Source of the DNA: Bolinopsis microptera
Taxonomy: Eukaryota; Ctenophora; Tentaculata; Lobata; Bolinopsidae
Direction of reading: 5' to 3'
NCBI RefSeq assembly: GCF_026151205.1
Contig: NC_087081.1
Span: 6,009,246 to 6,073,245, forward strand
DNA length: 64,000 nucleotides
Shown in pieces: positions 32,901-42,760 of the stretch. Within the stretch, counting starts at the first letter, position 1, and each line of letters starts with the position of its first letter. Below the pieces are notes generated by a model. It saw only the letters and a program-made list of their open reading frames with translations. It did not search any database and was not told the origin of the DNA. Both the position numbers and the translations under genes were made by a program.

Positions 32901-35900
32901 ATGTTTTTTGATAATTTAGCATTTAAGCTCTGAATGATTCACATAAGTTGTTTAGGTTTTATTCATGGTTAAACTCTGACTACAACTCTTTACAAGTTAC
33001 CTGGGGACCCGGCCCAGGCTATTGTGTTCATTAACATAGACAATAGAGATTCGGCGGAATCACAGGCTGATCGCCGCCCTGTAATTTATAAGGTGATCCA
33101 AAGACCAAAGGCCATTGAAAAGAAAAAGGGGTTTGGTCTGGTACACGTGACTCACCACATAAGGGGCGTGATCTGGTACGTGACTCACCACATAAGGGGC
33201 GTGGTCTGGTACGTGACTCACCACATAAGGGGCGTGGTCTGATACGTGACTCACCACATAAGGGGCGTGGTCTGGTACGTGACTCACCACATAAGGGGCG
33301 TGGTCTGGTACGTGACTCACCACATAAGGGGCGTGATCTGGTACGTGACTCACCACATAAGGGGCGTGATCTGGTACGTGACTCACCACATAAGGGGCGT
33401 GATCTGGTACGTGACTCACCACATAAGGGGCGTGGTCTGGTACGTGACTCACCACATAAGGGGCGTGATCTGGTACGTGACTCACCACATAAGGGGCGTG
33501 ATCTGGTACGTGACTCACCACATAAGGGGCGTGGTCTGGTACGTGACTCACCACATAAGGGGCGTGATCTGGTACGTGACTCACCACATAAGGGGCGTGA
33601 TCTGGTACGTGACTCACCACATAAGGGGCGTGGTCTGGTACGTGACTCACCACATAATGGGCGTGATCTGGTACGTGACTCACCACATAAGGGGCGTGGT
33701 CTGGTACGTGACTCAACACATAAGGGGCGTGATCTGGTACGTGACTCACCACATAAGGGGCGTGGTCTGGTACGTAGTTCCAGGGGTTGATGAAGGCAGA
33801 TTGGATAGCAGCAAAGACAAAGCCGCTGAACCCACTCCCCAGTGCTGATACCCCCGCTGCTAGACCTCGTTTCTTGGGAAACCACTCCATTGCAGTGGAC
33901 AGGAACGTTACCAGCAATACACCTTAGAATTAGAATTTGTTAAAATCGTTAGAGTTATAAGATACTGTAAGACGTTTAGATTATCTCCAAACTTCCAAAA
34001 TATTTAACCTGCTATATTCCATGTGCAATCGGGACTAACAACTGCAGATATGATGCACAATGTTGTAATTTATGAAAATAGTACTGACAATGAAACGAAT
34101 AATAATATTACTAATATTATTAGGGAGTTATAACTATAAGATCTCTTAAAGAATAGTATTACCTTCGCAGTACCCCAGTATACAGTAGATGACAACAATG
34201 GCTCCAAAGCTTTTAAGAGCCACAAAGTTTAGCATCAGAGAAGCTATAAAGACTGCACTTACACCTATCAGTGACCACGTATACCCTGTCATTAATTTCG
34301 TTATAAACTCTGTTTGATTAGAATAATTGTATCTTGTGTTTCCAGAGGTTTATTGCTCCGTTTCAATATAATTTGAAGTGTTTCGTAGTCCCCTCACAAG
34401 GAGTTTTGTGTTTTATCATTTTCCACAACAAGAAATGTTTAGTATAACCGCTTAGAGCATGTACGAGTATCACAATGAAGTAATGAAATAAGTAAGTACG
34501 AACCTAGAAGATACTCTAGGAGACTACCAGTGAACATAGTAACTGAGAGGATAATGGTACACATGATCGGTACAAAGGAGACCCCACTCGATCTGACGTC
34601 TGAACCCTACGAATATTAGTTATAGTTCTGGGGCTTTTTATGGTTCTTTTGCGATAGTCTAAACGCGATAGCTAGCGCTAGTTAGCACTAATTTTAGCGC
34701 TAATTAGCGCTAACTGGCGGTAGATAGCGCTAATTATCGCAATAGTTTGCAATAATTATCGTTAACTATAGCTGAGCTCTAGGTAGCGCTAGAAATCGCG
34801 TTCAGACTATCGCAGAAGAACCCTTTTTATTTGTCAATGCTGTGAGATAAAACACAAAACAGAAATTTATTGATCAATTTACAAAAATAATACATCATAA
34901 TAATATAAGTATAGCATAAATAATGGTTAATAGATGTAATGAATTTAATAGCATCGATGAATTTGATTACATTAATGTATTTAATCGCCATAATGAATTT
35001 GATAGTAATTAGTATTAAAGTATTAATGAATTCAAGAACCTTTATGAATTTAACAATCTTAATGAATTAATGACTTTTGATTAATGAATTTAATATAATA
35101 CATGAATTCAATAATCTTAACGAATTTAATAACCTTAATGAATTTATTAGATTCTGCTTATTTGGTTCACAGGTTTTTCCTAGACTTTTTGTTCGAACTT
35201 TAGCTTTCTGTACAAGATTTTTTGTTATCTTAGAATTAATTCCGCATTTATATTATTCCCACTCTCGACTCCTTGCTAGCAGTCCGGTTAATTTAGTACC
35301 TCTAGGTAACTTCTCATTTAATCATGAGGACTTATTAAAGAACATCTCACCCTCTAAGATTTTCACCGCTTCGTTCATTTTATAGATTTATTCTTTTTCT
35401 ATTTTTACTACACTTACTAACACGTGCATATTACGAAGGAGTAGATAAGATGCCTCCGCAGGCATTTTAGAACGTTTTATATTTTATCACTTCATGCACG
35501 GCTGCCATTCTGCTTATTTGGTTCACAGGTTTTTCCTAGACTTTTTGTTCGAACTTTAGCTTTCTGTACAAGATTTTTTGTTATCTTAGAATTAATTCCG
35601 CATTTATATTATTCCCACTCTCGACTCCTTGCTAGCAGTCCGGTTAATTTAGTACCTCTAGGTAACTTCTCATTTAATCATGAGGACTTATTAAAGAACA
35701 TCTCACCCTCTAAGATTTTCACCGCTTCGTTCATTTTATAGATTTATTCTTTTTCTATTTTTACTACACTTACTAACACGTGCATATTACGAAGGAGTAG
35801 ATAAGATGCCTCCGCAGGCATTTTAGAACGTTTTATATTTTATCACTTCATGCACGGCTGCCATTCTGCTTATTTGGTTCACAGGTTTTTCCTAGACTTT

Positions 35901-38900
35901 TTGTTCGAACTTTAGCTTTCTGTACAAGATTTTTTGTTATCTTAGAATTAATTCCGCATTTATATTATTCCCACTCTCGACTCCTTGCTAGCAGTCCGGT
36001 TAATTTAGTACCTCTAGGTAACTTCTCATTTAATCATGAGGACTTATTAAAGAACATCTCACCCTCTAAGATTTTCACCGCTTCGTTCATTTTATAGATT
36101 TATTCTTTTTCTATTTTTACTACACTTACTAACACGTGCATATTACGAAGGAGTAGATAAGATGCCTCCGCAGGCATTTTAGAACGTTTTATATTTTATC
36201 ACTTCATGCACGGCTGCCATTCTGCTTATTTGGTTCACAGGTTTTTCCTAGACTTTTTGTTCGAACTTTAGCTTTCTGTACAAGATTTTTTGTTATCTTA
36301 GAATTAATTCCGCATTTATATTATTCCCACTCTCGACTCCTTGCTAGCAGTCCGGTTAATTTAGTACCTCTAGGTAACTTCTCATTTAATCATGAGGACT
36401 TATTAAAGAACATCTCACCCTCTAAGATTTTCACCGCTTCGTTCATTTTATAGATTTATTCTTTTTCTATTTTTACTACACTTACTAACACGTGCATATT
36501 ACGAAGGAGTAGATAAGATGCCTCCGCAGGCATTTTAGAACGTTTTATATTTTATCACTTCATGCACGGCTGCCATTCTGCTTATTTGGTTCACAGGTTT
36601 TTCCTAGACTTTTTGTTCGAACTTTAGCTTTCTGTACAAGATTTTTTGTTATCTTAGAATTAATTCCGCATTTATATTATTCCCACTCTCGACTCCTTGC
36701 TAGCAGTCCGGTTAATTTAGTACCTCTAGGTAACTTCTCATTTAATCATGAGGACTTATTAAAGAACATCTCACCCTCTAAGATTTTCACCGCTTCGTTC
36801 ATTTTATAGATTTATTCTTTTTCTATTTTTACTACACTTACTAACACGTGCATATTACGAAGGAGTAGATAAGATGCCTCCGCAGGCATTTTAGAACGTT
36901 TTATATTTTATCACTTCATGCACGGCTGCCATTCTGCTTATTTGGTTCACAGGTTTTTCCTAGACTTTTTGTTCGAACTTTAGCTTTCTGTACAAGATTT
37001 TTTGTTATCTTAGAATTAATTCCGCATTTATATTATTCCCACTCTCGACTCCTTGCTAGCAGTCCGGTTAATTTAGTACCTCTAGGTAACTTCTCATTTA
37101 ATCATGAGGACTTATTAAAGAACATCTCACCCTCTAAGATTTTCACCGCTTCGTTCATTTTATAGATTTATTCTTTTTCTATTTTTACTACACTTACTAA
37201 CACGTGCATATTACGAAGGAGTAGATAAGATGCCTCCGCAGGCATTTTAGAACGTTTTATATTTTATCACTTCATGCACGGCTGCCATTCTGCTTATTTG
37301 GTTCACAGGTTTTTCCTAGACTTTTTGTTCGAACTTTAGCTTTCTGTACAAGATTTTTTGTTATCTTAGAATTAATTCCGCATTTATATTATTCCCACTC
37401 TCGACTCCTTGCTAGCAGTCCGGTTAATTTAGTACCTCTAGGTAACTTCTCATTTAATCATGAGGACTTATTAAAGAACATCTCACCCTCTAAGATTTTC
37501 ACCGCTTCGTTCATTTTATAGATTTATTCTTTTTCTATTTTTACTACACTTACTAACACGTGCATATTACGAAGGAGTAGATAAGATGCCTCCGCAGGCA
37601 TTTTAGAACGTTTTATATTTTATCACTTCATGCACGGCTGCCATTCTGCTTATTTGGTTCACAGGTTTTTCCTAGACTTTTTGTTCGAACTTTAGCTTTC
37701 TGTACAAGATTTTTTGTTATCTTAGAATTAATTCCGCATTTATATTATTCCCACTCTCGACTCCTTGCTAGCAGTCCGGTTAATTTAGTACCTCTAGGTA
37801 ACTTCTCATTTAATCATGAGGACTTATTAAAGAACATCTCACCCTCTAAGATTTTCACCGCTTCGTTCATTTTATAGATTTATTCTTTTTCTATTTTTAC
37901 TACACTTACTAACACGTGCATATTACGAAGGAGTAGATAAGATGCCTCCGCAGGCATTTTAGAACGTTTTATATTTTATCACTTCATGCACGGCTGCCAT
38001 TCTGCTTATTTGGTTCACAGGTTTTTCCTAGACTTTTTGTTCGAACTTTAGCTTTCTGTACAAGATTTTTTGTTATCTTAGAATTAATTCCGCATTTATA
38101 TTATTCCCACTCTCGACTCCTTGCTAGCAGTCCGGTTAATTTAGTACCTCTAGGTAACTTCTCATTTAATCATGAGGACTTATTAAAGAACATCTCACCC
38201 TCTAAGATTTTCACCGCTTCGTTCATTTTATAGATTTATTCTTTTTCTATTTTTACTACACTTACTAACACGTGCATATTACGAAGGAGTAGATAAGATG
38301 CCTCCGCAGGCATTTTAGAACGTTTTATATTTTATCACTTCATGCACGGCTGCCATTCTGCTTATTTGGTTCACAGGTTTTTCCTAGACTTTTTGTTCGA
38401 ACTTTAGCTTTCTGTACAAGATTTTTTGTTATCTTAGAATTAATTCCGCATTTATATTATTCCCACTCTCGACTCCTTGCTAGCAGTCCGGTTAATTTAG
38501 TACCTCTAGGTAACTTCTCATTTAATCATGAGGACTTATTAAAGAACATCTCACCCTCTAAGATTTTCACCGCTTCGTTCATTTTATAGATTTATTCTTT
38601 TTCTATTTTTACTACACTTACTAACACGTGCATATTACGAAGGAGTAGATAAGATGCCTCCGCAGGCATTTTAGAACGTTTTATATTTTATCACTTCATG
38701 CACGGCTGCCATTCTGCTTATTTGGTTCACAGGTTTTTCCTAGACTTTTTGTTCGAACTTTAGCTTTCTGTACAAGATTTTTTGTTATCTTAGAATTAAT
38801 TCCGCATTTATATTATTCCCACTCTCGACTCCTTGCTAGCAGTCCGGTTAATTTAGTACCTCTAGGTAACTTCTCATTTAATCATGAGGACTTATTAAAG

Positions 38901-39333
38901 AACATCTCACCCTCTAAGAAAACTCCGTTTGAAGATATTTTGTATTATTATCTATGTATAAATTTTCCTTGTGTTTGAATTCTGTCACTTTTTAACTGTT
39001 TCTAGTATTTGTTATTTTCGGCCGATTTCTGCACTTTTTCACTGGGTCATCTTCATATTTTCTGGGATGGAGACGACGCATATCAGCATTTAAGGAAGAG
39101 TTACTTCATTAGACTCTTCTGGTCAAGGACAACATGACACCTAAAACTTTGAACATAACACGAGGAAACATGGACAAAACTGAACAAGAACCACATTCGA
39201 AGACTGAAACATCTGAATGACTCTGCAACCCAGGAATCCACTACTCAGTTATCATCGCTAAATGATCGGTTTGGTATCGACGTTACATACTTTATTATTT
39301 TTTTTAAAAAGAAAAAGAGGCTGATTTTAGTTT

Positions 39334-39371
<38 letters not shown>

Positions 39372-40205
39372 CTTCCTTCAAAACATTCCAGTACATTGTG
39401 CAGAAAGTTGGAGATGAAGCCGTAGTACGTACATGTAGCATTCTACTGGATCGAACTTGCAGAGTGTGGTTTCCTCCAATCTGGGCCGAGCGTTTATATA
39501 AACATACACGGCGCAGATCGACTGGAGGAGATTGCACTATGTAGGCTCCGGTGTAATGTGATATGTATGTACTACGGCTTTACAAATTTTGGAAGCATGT
39601 AAGGATATATCTGATACCTATCGTATATACTAAAAATACTCTAGCACAATTGTAACTGCAGTTTCACAGAACTCTAAATGCTTAATGAACACTCTTGCAG
39701 GTACCACCCGTATTCACACTCAGACCTGAGTTTAGTCATTTCCCGATACGAGATTGGGGACGGGTTCTATAAACAAACAAACAAACAAACAATGAATTTA
39801 TTAAGGTTAATAAATTTATTAACCTTAATGAATTTAATCGCCATAATGAATTTAGGCAAATAGGTACAATACCGACCAGATATTAACCGTCTAATAGCCA
39901 GTTGTCACGGTAACTAACAGCTGGCTATTAGTCAATAGCCAGCTGTCACTGTAACTATAAACAGCTGGCTATTAGTATTAGCCAATAGCCGGTTGATAGT
40001 TGGTCGGCATTGTTCCGATTTGTCATGAATTTAATCATAATAAACTCACATCCTCTCGAAGATAAGACACCACGTAGAGCAACACAGTCCCGAAAGAGTT
40101 AACAGGGAACCCTGAAGCTAGGTTACCAAGGCAACAAGCAGCCAGGACCTTGTAGGCTTTAATATCTGTATCGGTGAGCATCTTGGTCCTTACTGACACC
40201 ACCAT
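29875..40205 (-). CDS. MFS transporter, oxalate:formate antiporter / monocarboxylate-like, 11 exons, 465 aa
   Basis: Exons in order of translation: 40050-40205, 34504-34606, 34163-34285, 33750-33922, 32758-32871, 32407-32564, 31625-31773, 31219-31301, 30416-30571, 30071-30203, 29875-29924. All junctions are GT-AG and phases agree; the sum is 1398 bases including TAA. About 12 hydrophobic segments are spaced as in the major facilitator superfamily. Diagnostic pieces are the TM4-5 region (EWFPKKRGLAAGVSALGSG, residues 140-158), EKYFTQHDLLKRVPQSFL after TM6, a polar central loop (residues about 225-262) and the second-half motif NGGGRLAWGTLSD. It probably moves a small organic anion across a membrane; the substrate is not predictable. 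The start at 40205 follows an in-frame TGA; a second in-frame ATG lies at 40181. Exon 4 ends in a 33-bp tandem array that copies its donor. Confidence 0.92.
30071..30203 (-). CDS. MFS transporter exon 10
   Basis: Phase 0 in, 1 out, donor GTAAGT. It encodes IFGFCSLLAFLFSCLLHFVL (TM12) and KAVREE. Confidence 0.92.
30416..30571 (-). CDS. MFS transporter exon 9
   Basis: 52 codons, phase 0 on both sides. It encodes FVWVSAIIFTSAGGFSLLPA and IGFLYISQGVGALLQ (TM10-TM11). Confidence 0.92.
30572..31218 (-). other. Transporter intron 8
   Basis: AT-rich with no recognised element. GC-poor except near 31130-31150, where a GGGGGAGGGGG stretch occurs. Confidence 0.6.
31219..31301 (-). CDS. MFS transporter exon 8
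   Basis: Phase 1 in, 0 out. The acceptor CGTCCCAG (not the later TTCAG) is chosen because it alone fits the phase. It encodes TLMVQTGVLTLLMFTFYATK. Confidence 0.85.
31625..31773 (-). CDS. MFS transporter exon 7
   Basis: Phase 2 in, 1 out. It encodes FMNSLSKVFGESFINNDHFL and NGGGRLAWGTLSDVI, the second-half MFS motif. A hAT-like MITE sits 29 bases upstream of its acceptor. Confidence 0.93.
31803..31951. mobile_element. hAT-like MITE
   Basis: The ends are inverted repeats (TAGGGACAAAAGGATTTCGC and, reversed, CAGGGACAAAAGGATTTCGC). The flanks CTATGTTG and GTATGTTG match in 7 of 8 bases (or 9 of 9 if offset by one: TATGTTGTA), as for a hAT target duplication. It is 149 bp and lies within intron 6 of the transporter. 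Confidence 0.8.
32407..32564 (-). CDS. MFS transporter exon 6
   Basis: Phase 0 in, 2 out. It carries the central polar loop (SRPTEEEKTQLSG) and the start of TM7 (HFWVFFIIFGLG). Confidence 0.92.
32758..32871 (-). CDS. MFS transporter exon 5
   Basis: 38 codons, phase 0 on both sides. It encodes GYPDEKYFTQHDLLKRVPQS followed by TM6. Confidence 0.92.
33001..33088 (+). repeat. Dispersed about 85-bp repeat, copy 1
   Basis: It starts CTGGGGACCCGGCCCAGGCT and ends with a GGCGGAAT, CAGGCTGA, CGCCGCCC series. Other copies are at 46580-46655 (minus), 47463-47548 (plus) and 48731-48801 (minus). Both ends are conserved while the middle drifts, so it looks like a small mobile unit. It has no match to a known SINE that I can name. 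Confidence 0.65.
33148..33776 (-). repeat. 33-bp array carrying a 5' splice site and in-frame codons, 19 copies
   Basis: On the minus strand each unit reads VPDHAPYV then GTGAGT (or VSH if translated). The unit thus contains the end of exon 4 and the start of its intron. Units 2 (TTGAGT), 4 and 17 carry single differences; 18 of 19 retain a GTGAGT donor. The frame is open through all 19 units and stops at 33060. Confidence 0.95.
33750..33922 (-). CDS. MFS transporter exon 4, ending in the donor array
   Basis: Phase 1 in, 0 out. It encodes EWFPKKRGLAAG and INPWNYVPDHAPYV, then donor GTGAGT. The next 18 downstream repeat units keep the frame open, so later donors would lengthen this exon by multiples of 33 bases. 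The shortest form is annotated because it matches the family's usual length here. Confidence 0.85.
34163..34285 (-). CDS. MFS transporter exon 3
   Basis: Phase 1 on both sides. It encodes TM3 and TM4 start (WSLIGVSAVFIASLMLNFVA, GAIVVIYCILGYCE). Donor GTAATA. Confidence 0.9.
34504..34606 (-). CDS. MFS transporter exon 2
   Basis: Phase 0 in, 1 out. It encodes GSDVRSSGVSFVPIMCTIIL and on (TM2). The donor is GTTCGT, the same unusual form used by exon 8. Confidence 0.88.
34642..34822. mobile_element. Palindromic hAT-like MITE
   Basis: 181 bp with an exact 8-bp target duplication (CTTTTTAT at 34634-34641 and 34823-34830). The terminal inverted repeats are GGTTCTTTTGCGATAGTCT and, reversed, GGTTCTTCTGCGATAGTCT. 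The interior is reiterated AGCGCTA / TAGCGCTAA palindromes. Confidence 0.88.
35151..38921. repeat. 356-bp satellite, about 10.6 near-identical copies
   Basis: The unit starts ATTCTGCTTATTTGGTTCAC and repeats exactly every 356 bases. I found no differences by eye between copies, which suggests recent amplification or homogenisation. It contains a small hairpin (TGCCTCCGCAGGCA). The frame at 35077-35385 is not a gene. Confidence 0.95.
39336..39545 (-). mobile_element. Possible tRNA-derived SINE with poly-A tail
   Basis: Read on the minus strand, a tRNA-like box B (AAGTTCGATCC) and a weak box A (CGGCCCAGATTGG) about 30 bases before it precede a sequence of about 100 bases. This ends in a poly-A tract (the T run at 39336-39372). 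Target duplications were not found, so it could be another retroposed transcript. Confidence 0.35.
39855..40024. mobile_element. Palindromic hAT-like MITE
   Basis: 170 bp with the inverted ends GGCAAATAGGTACAATACCG and, reversed, GACAAATCGGAACAATGCCG. It is flanked by ATGAATTTA on both sides (8-9 bp; the flank is itself a repeat so the exact length is ambiguous). The interior repeats AGCTGGCTATTAG / CAGCTGTCAC type words. Confidence 0.8.
40050..40205 (-). CDS. MFS transporter exon 1
   Basis: 52 codons, phase 0 out, donor GTGAGT. It includes a short N-terminus and TM1 (YKVLAACCLGNLASGFPVNS). Confidence 0.85.
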
Positions 40206-42356
40206 TCACTACGAGTATCTCGCTTCTTGTCTTATTTCTAGTTCTATATCCGTGCCGTGTTGTCGAGCGTTTTAGTTCTATGTGTGTTCAGGGATATCGG
40301 CAGTTGGGGCTGTACTTCTAATGCAGTGGTTGTGAGAATTCCTCATTGGAAGCTAAAGTTTCTTAGTTTGAAATATGAGGTGACCAGAAAAAGTCGAGCC
40401 ACTAAGCGCATACTATTACTATGATGTGATTATGTTACACAAATCAAACCGTCAAATTAGGTCAAATTATTCCCTTATCATTAAAATTCAATAATCATGT
40501 CACAGAACAAACATCAGGCAACAGTTATACATAATTTAATTGGACAGTTCTTGTAGTACTAGCAGTGCATTAGTAACATAACCATATTACAATAATTAGT
40601 AACATCTTAACATGACCATATTACAATAATGATAATGAACCTTTGTTTACTGCAAGCAAGGTGCAAAATGTTATTGTTTCAATTGGATCAAGATTCAAGA
40701 TCTCCTTAGCATAACGAGTCAAAGGTAGCTGTATTGCAAGAGTGGTTTTTAGAATGAGCAACTCTCAAATGTAACCATATTTCAAAACGATGAGATGACC
40801 TAAACATTGTTGGGCAACTAAGGCAACTAAGGCGAAATAACGGCATTTGAAGGTATACAATATAATATATATATATATTGTGATTATGTTGCAGAACGGT
40901 GCATCAGAATGTTTAAATTGATATCAAACTATTATACTCGAAATCATGGGTATGAACTATAATGAATAATTCAATTGGACAGGGCAACCCATACCTATTA
41001 CTAAAGTTCAAAACTGGAGAGCTAACGTTTACGCTCATTGAATTTCTAAGGCCTTGGATACAGAACAATTGGCAAAGGCAAACGACCGATTTCATTCTCG
41101 ATATCGATCATTAAGAACAGTCATTTAAGCCAATTATATTATATTTCCTTCTCAGTTGAAAAAAGGGAAAACACTAATAGAAGACGTTCAATTCTAAGTC
41201 TACCCAATTCAGGGTTTTAGCTTACAATCAACAATACAGGTTCTAAGGAGTGAGGTTCGGGTATAAACGTCACCTCACTTGAAACAGAGCTCTTATGAAC
41301 TAATTTTTAGAGGTCTCAAACAACCCAAATTACACTAATAAACTCACAACAATCAAAGCACAAAGTTGCCCACAACAAAGGGCTATGTCACGTTACATAC
41401 ACGTCTAACCCAACCCTCAAATACCCGCCATCATTACCAAACACGCACATCGCCTCCTCCACATTACCCCCACATTACACATCGCCTCTTCCACTAAGCC
41501 AACTAACGGAAGAGCTCGAACCTTAGAAGCTAATTTGCTTGCACAACATGGGCGTTTACTACGGTCAGTTAGATGCTTATTCGGCCGTTTAGAGGTCGTG
41601 ATTATAGAACATAAGTACATAACGGGGAAGCTGGATTCTCAAGTCACGTGACTCGCTAGAAGCCTCCAGACCAGGTACAAACATCCTTTGTAACCGCATA
41701 TATTGCTACAGGAAAATTTGAGCTCCAGGCCAGTTAGCTGAGCTAGGCAAATCGGAAATTTTATAGAATTCGAATGGTTAGGTCGGTAGGGTGAGGATTA
41801 TATGAACGCGACGTGACTATATTATGTACTCTAATTGGATTGGACGGATTCTATTTTTATTGGATTTGCAGGACTACTATACTCGGAGTTTTGTGCTGTA
41901 CATGGTATAGAATTAATACTTAAACCACTAAACACTGCTTCAAAATCAAATGAATTTTTGTGAAGAGCTGTGGTTGGGTTGCTTTGCTCGAGCTTGTATT
42001 GTGCTGAAATAGACAAAATTAATCATGTAATGTGCATGTTAAAGTTATGAATTAATCTTGTCTATAAACTGTTTTTTATTCTGTAAACTGCAATTGGGTT
42101 AAAATTTGATGAGATTGCGAAATGCATAATTACAGAATCAACTCATAAACAAAAAGGTTCCAGTATTTTCGCATGAGATAAGAATCACTTTGTTGGTCGG
42201 TCATAAATTAAAATGTATACAATAAATGCCATTCTCATCTCACGTAGAGGTTATTTATTAATGCTGTTGAGTAATTTTCGATATCGCACTCGAGGTAGTT
42301 CTCCTTCATGAGGTAGCCAGCTTAAACATTCATGAAGGTGTCAAAAAACGTCTGCC
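40206..42356. other. Intergenic region upstream of the transporter
   Basis: It should hold the transporter promoter, but no TATA or CpG feature stands out. A decayed piece of the 26-kb foldback family lies near 41082-41125. The minus-strand frame at 40913-41095 is unsupported. Confidence 0.5.
41831..42003 (-). CDS. Candidate terminal exon of a small secreted protein
   Basis: The acceptor TCTATTTCAG opens a 57-codon frame (QYKLEQSNPTTALHKNSFDF and on) ending in TAG. Its entry phase (1) matches the donor of the candidate exon at 44694-44799. No domain is recognisable and the frame could be chance in AT-rich DNA. Confidence 0.22.
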
Positions 42357-42480
42357 CGTGTCACCCTGGTAACGTGTCACCCTGGTAACGTGTCACCCTG
42401 GTAACGTGTCACCCTGGTAACGTGTCACCCTGGTAACGTGTCACCCTGGTAACGTGTCACCCTGATAAAGTGACACCCTA
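42357..42480. repeat. 16-bp minisatellite
   Basis: CGTGTCACCCTGGTAA is repeated about 7.5 times, with the last units diverged. Confidence 0.92.
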
Positions 42481-42760
42481 GCAGCCTTTATGGAATTACA
42501 ATCCCCATTAATCTAGGTATTCGTATGGTTGGGAAGAAAACCATATTTATTTTGATACGTGACAGTGGTTCTGAGTTTTGATCGGTCAATAAATAGAATG
42601 CAAGCGGAGTGGTTAATAAACGCTAGTTCATGATTAAAAACAATACGGTGCACCCGGCCACGCTTGGATGCAGATCTCTATTAACATTAGGACTTAACTT
42701 TAATAGTTTAGCTTTAACTGAAGGGAGGACCCCATGTGCTGATGTGGTTCATGCCCATTA

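Larger units (their letters stand above)
34607..40049 (-). other. Transporter intron 1
   Basis: A 5.4 kb intron holding the MITE at 34642, AATGAATTTAAT-type degenerate repeats (34930-35150), the 356-bp satellite, a poly-T tract with a possible SINE and the MITE at 39855. At 38922-39335 nothing was recognised. Confidence 0.8.

Noticed and set aside
33031-33885. Alternative-frame ORFs over the 33-bp array (Arg/Pro/Leu/Cys repeats on minus, His/Arg/Gly/Trp repeats on plus)
   Set aside because: Shadows of the array; the transporter frame is fixed by phase on both sides and by family motifs.
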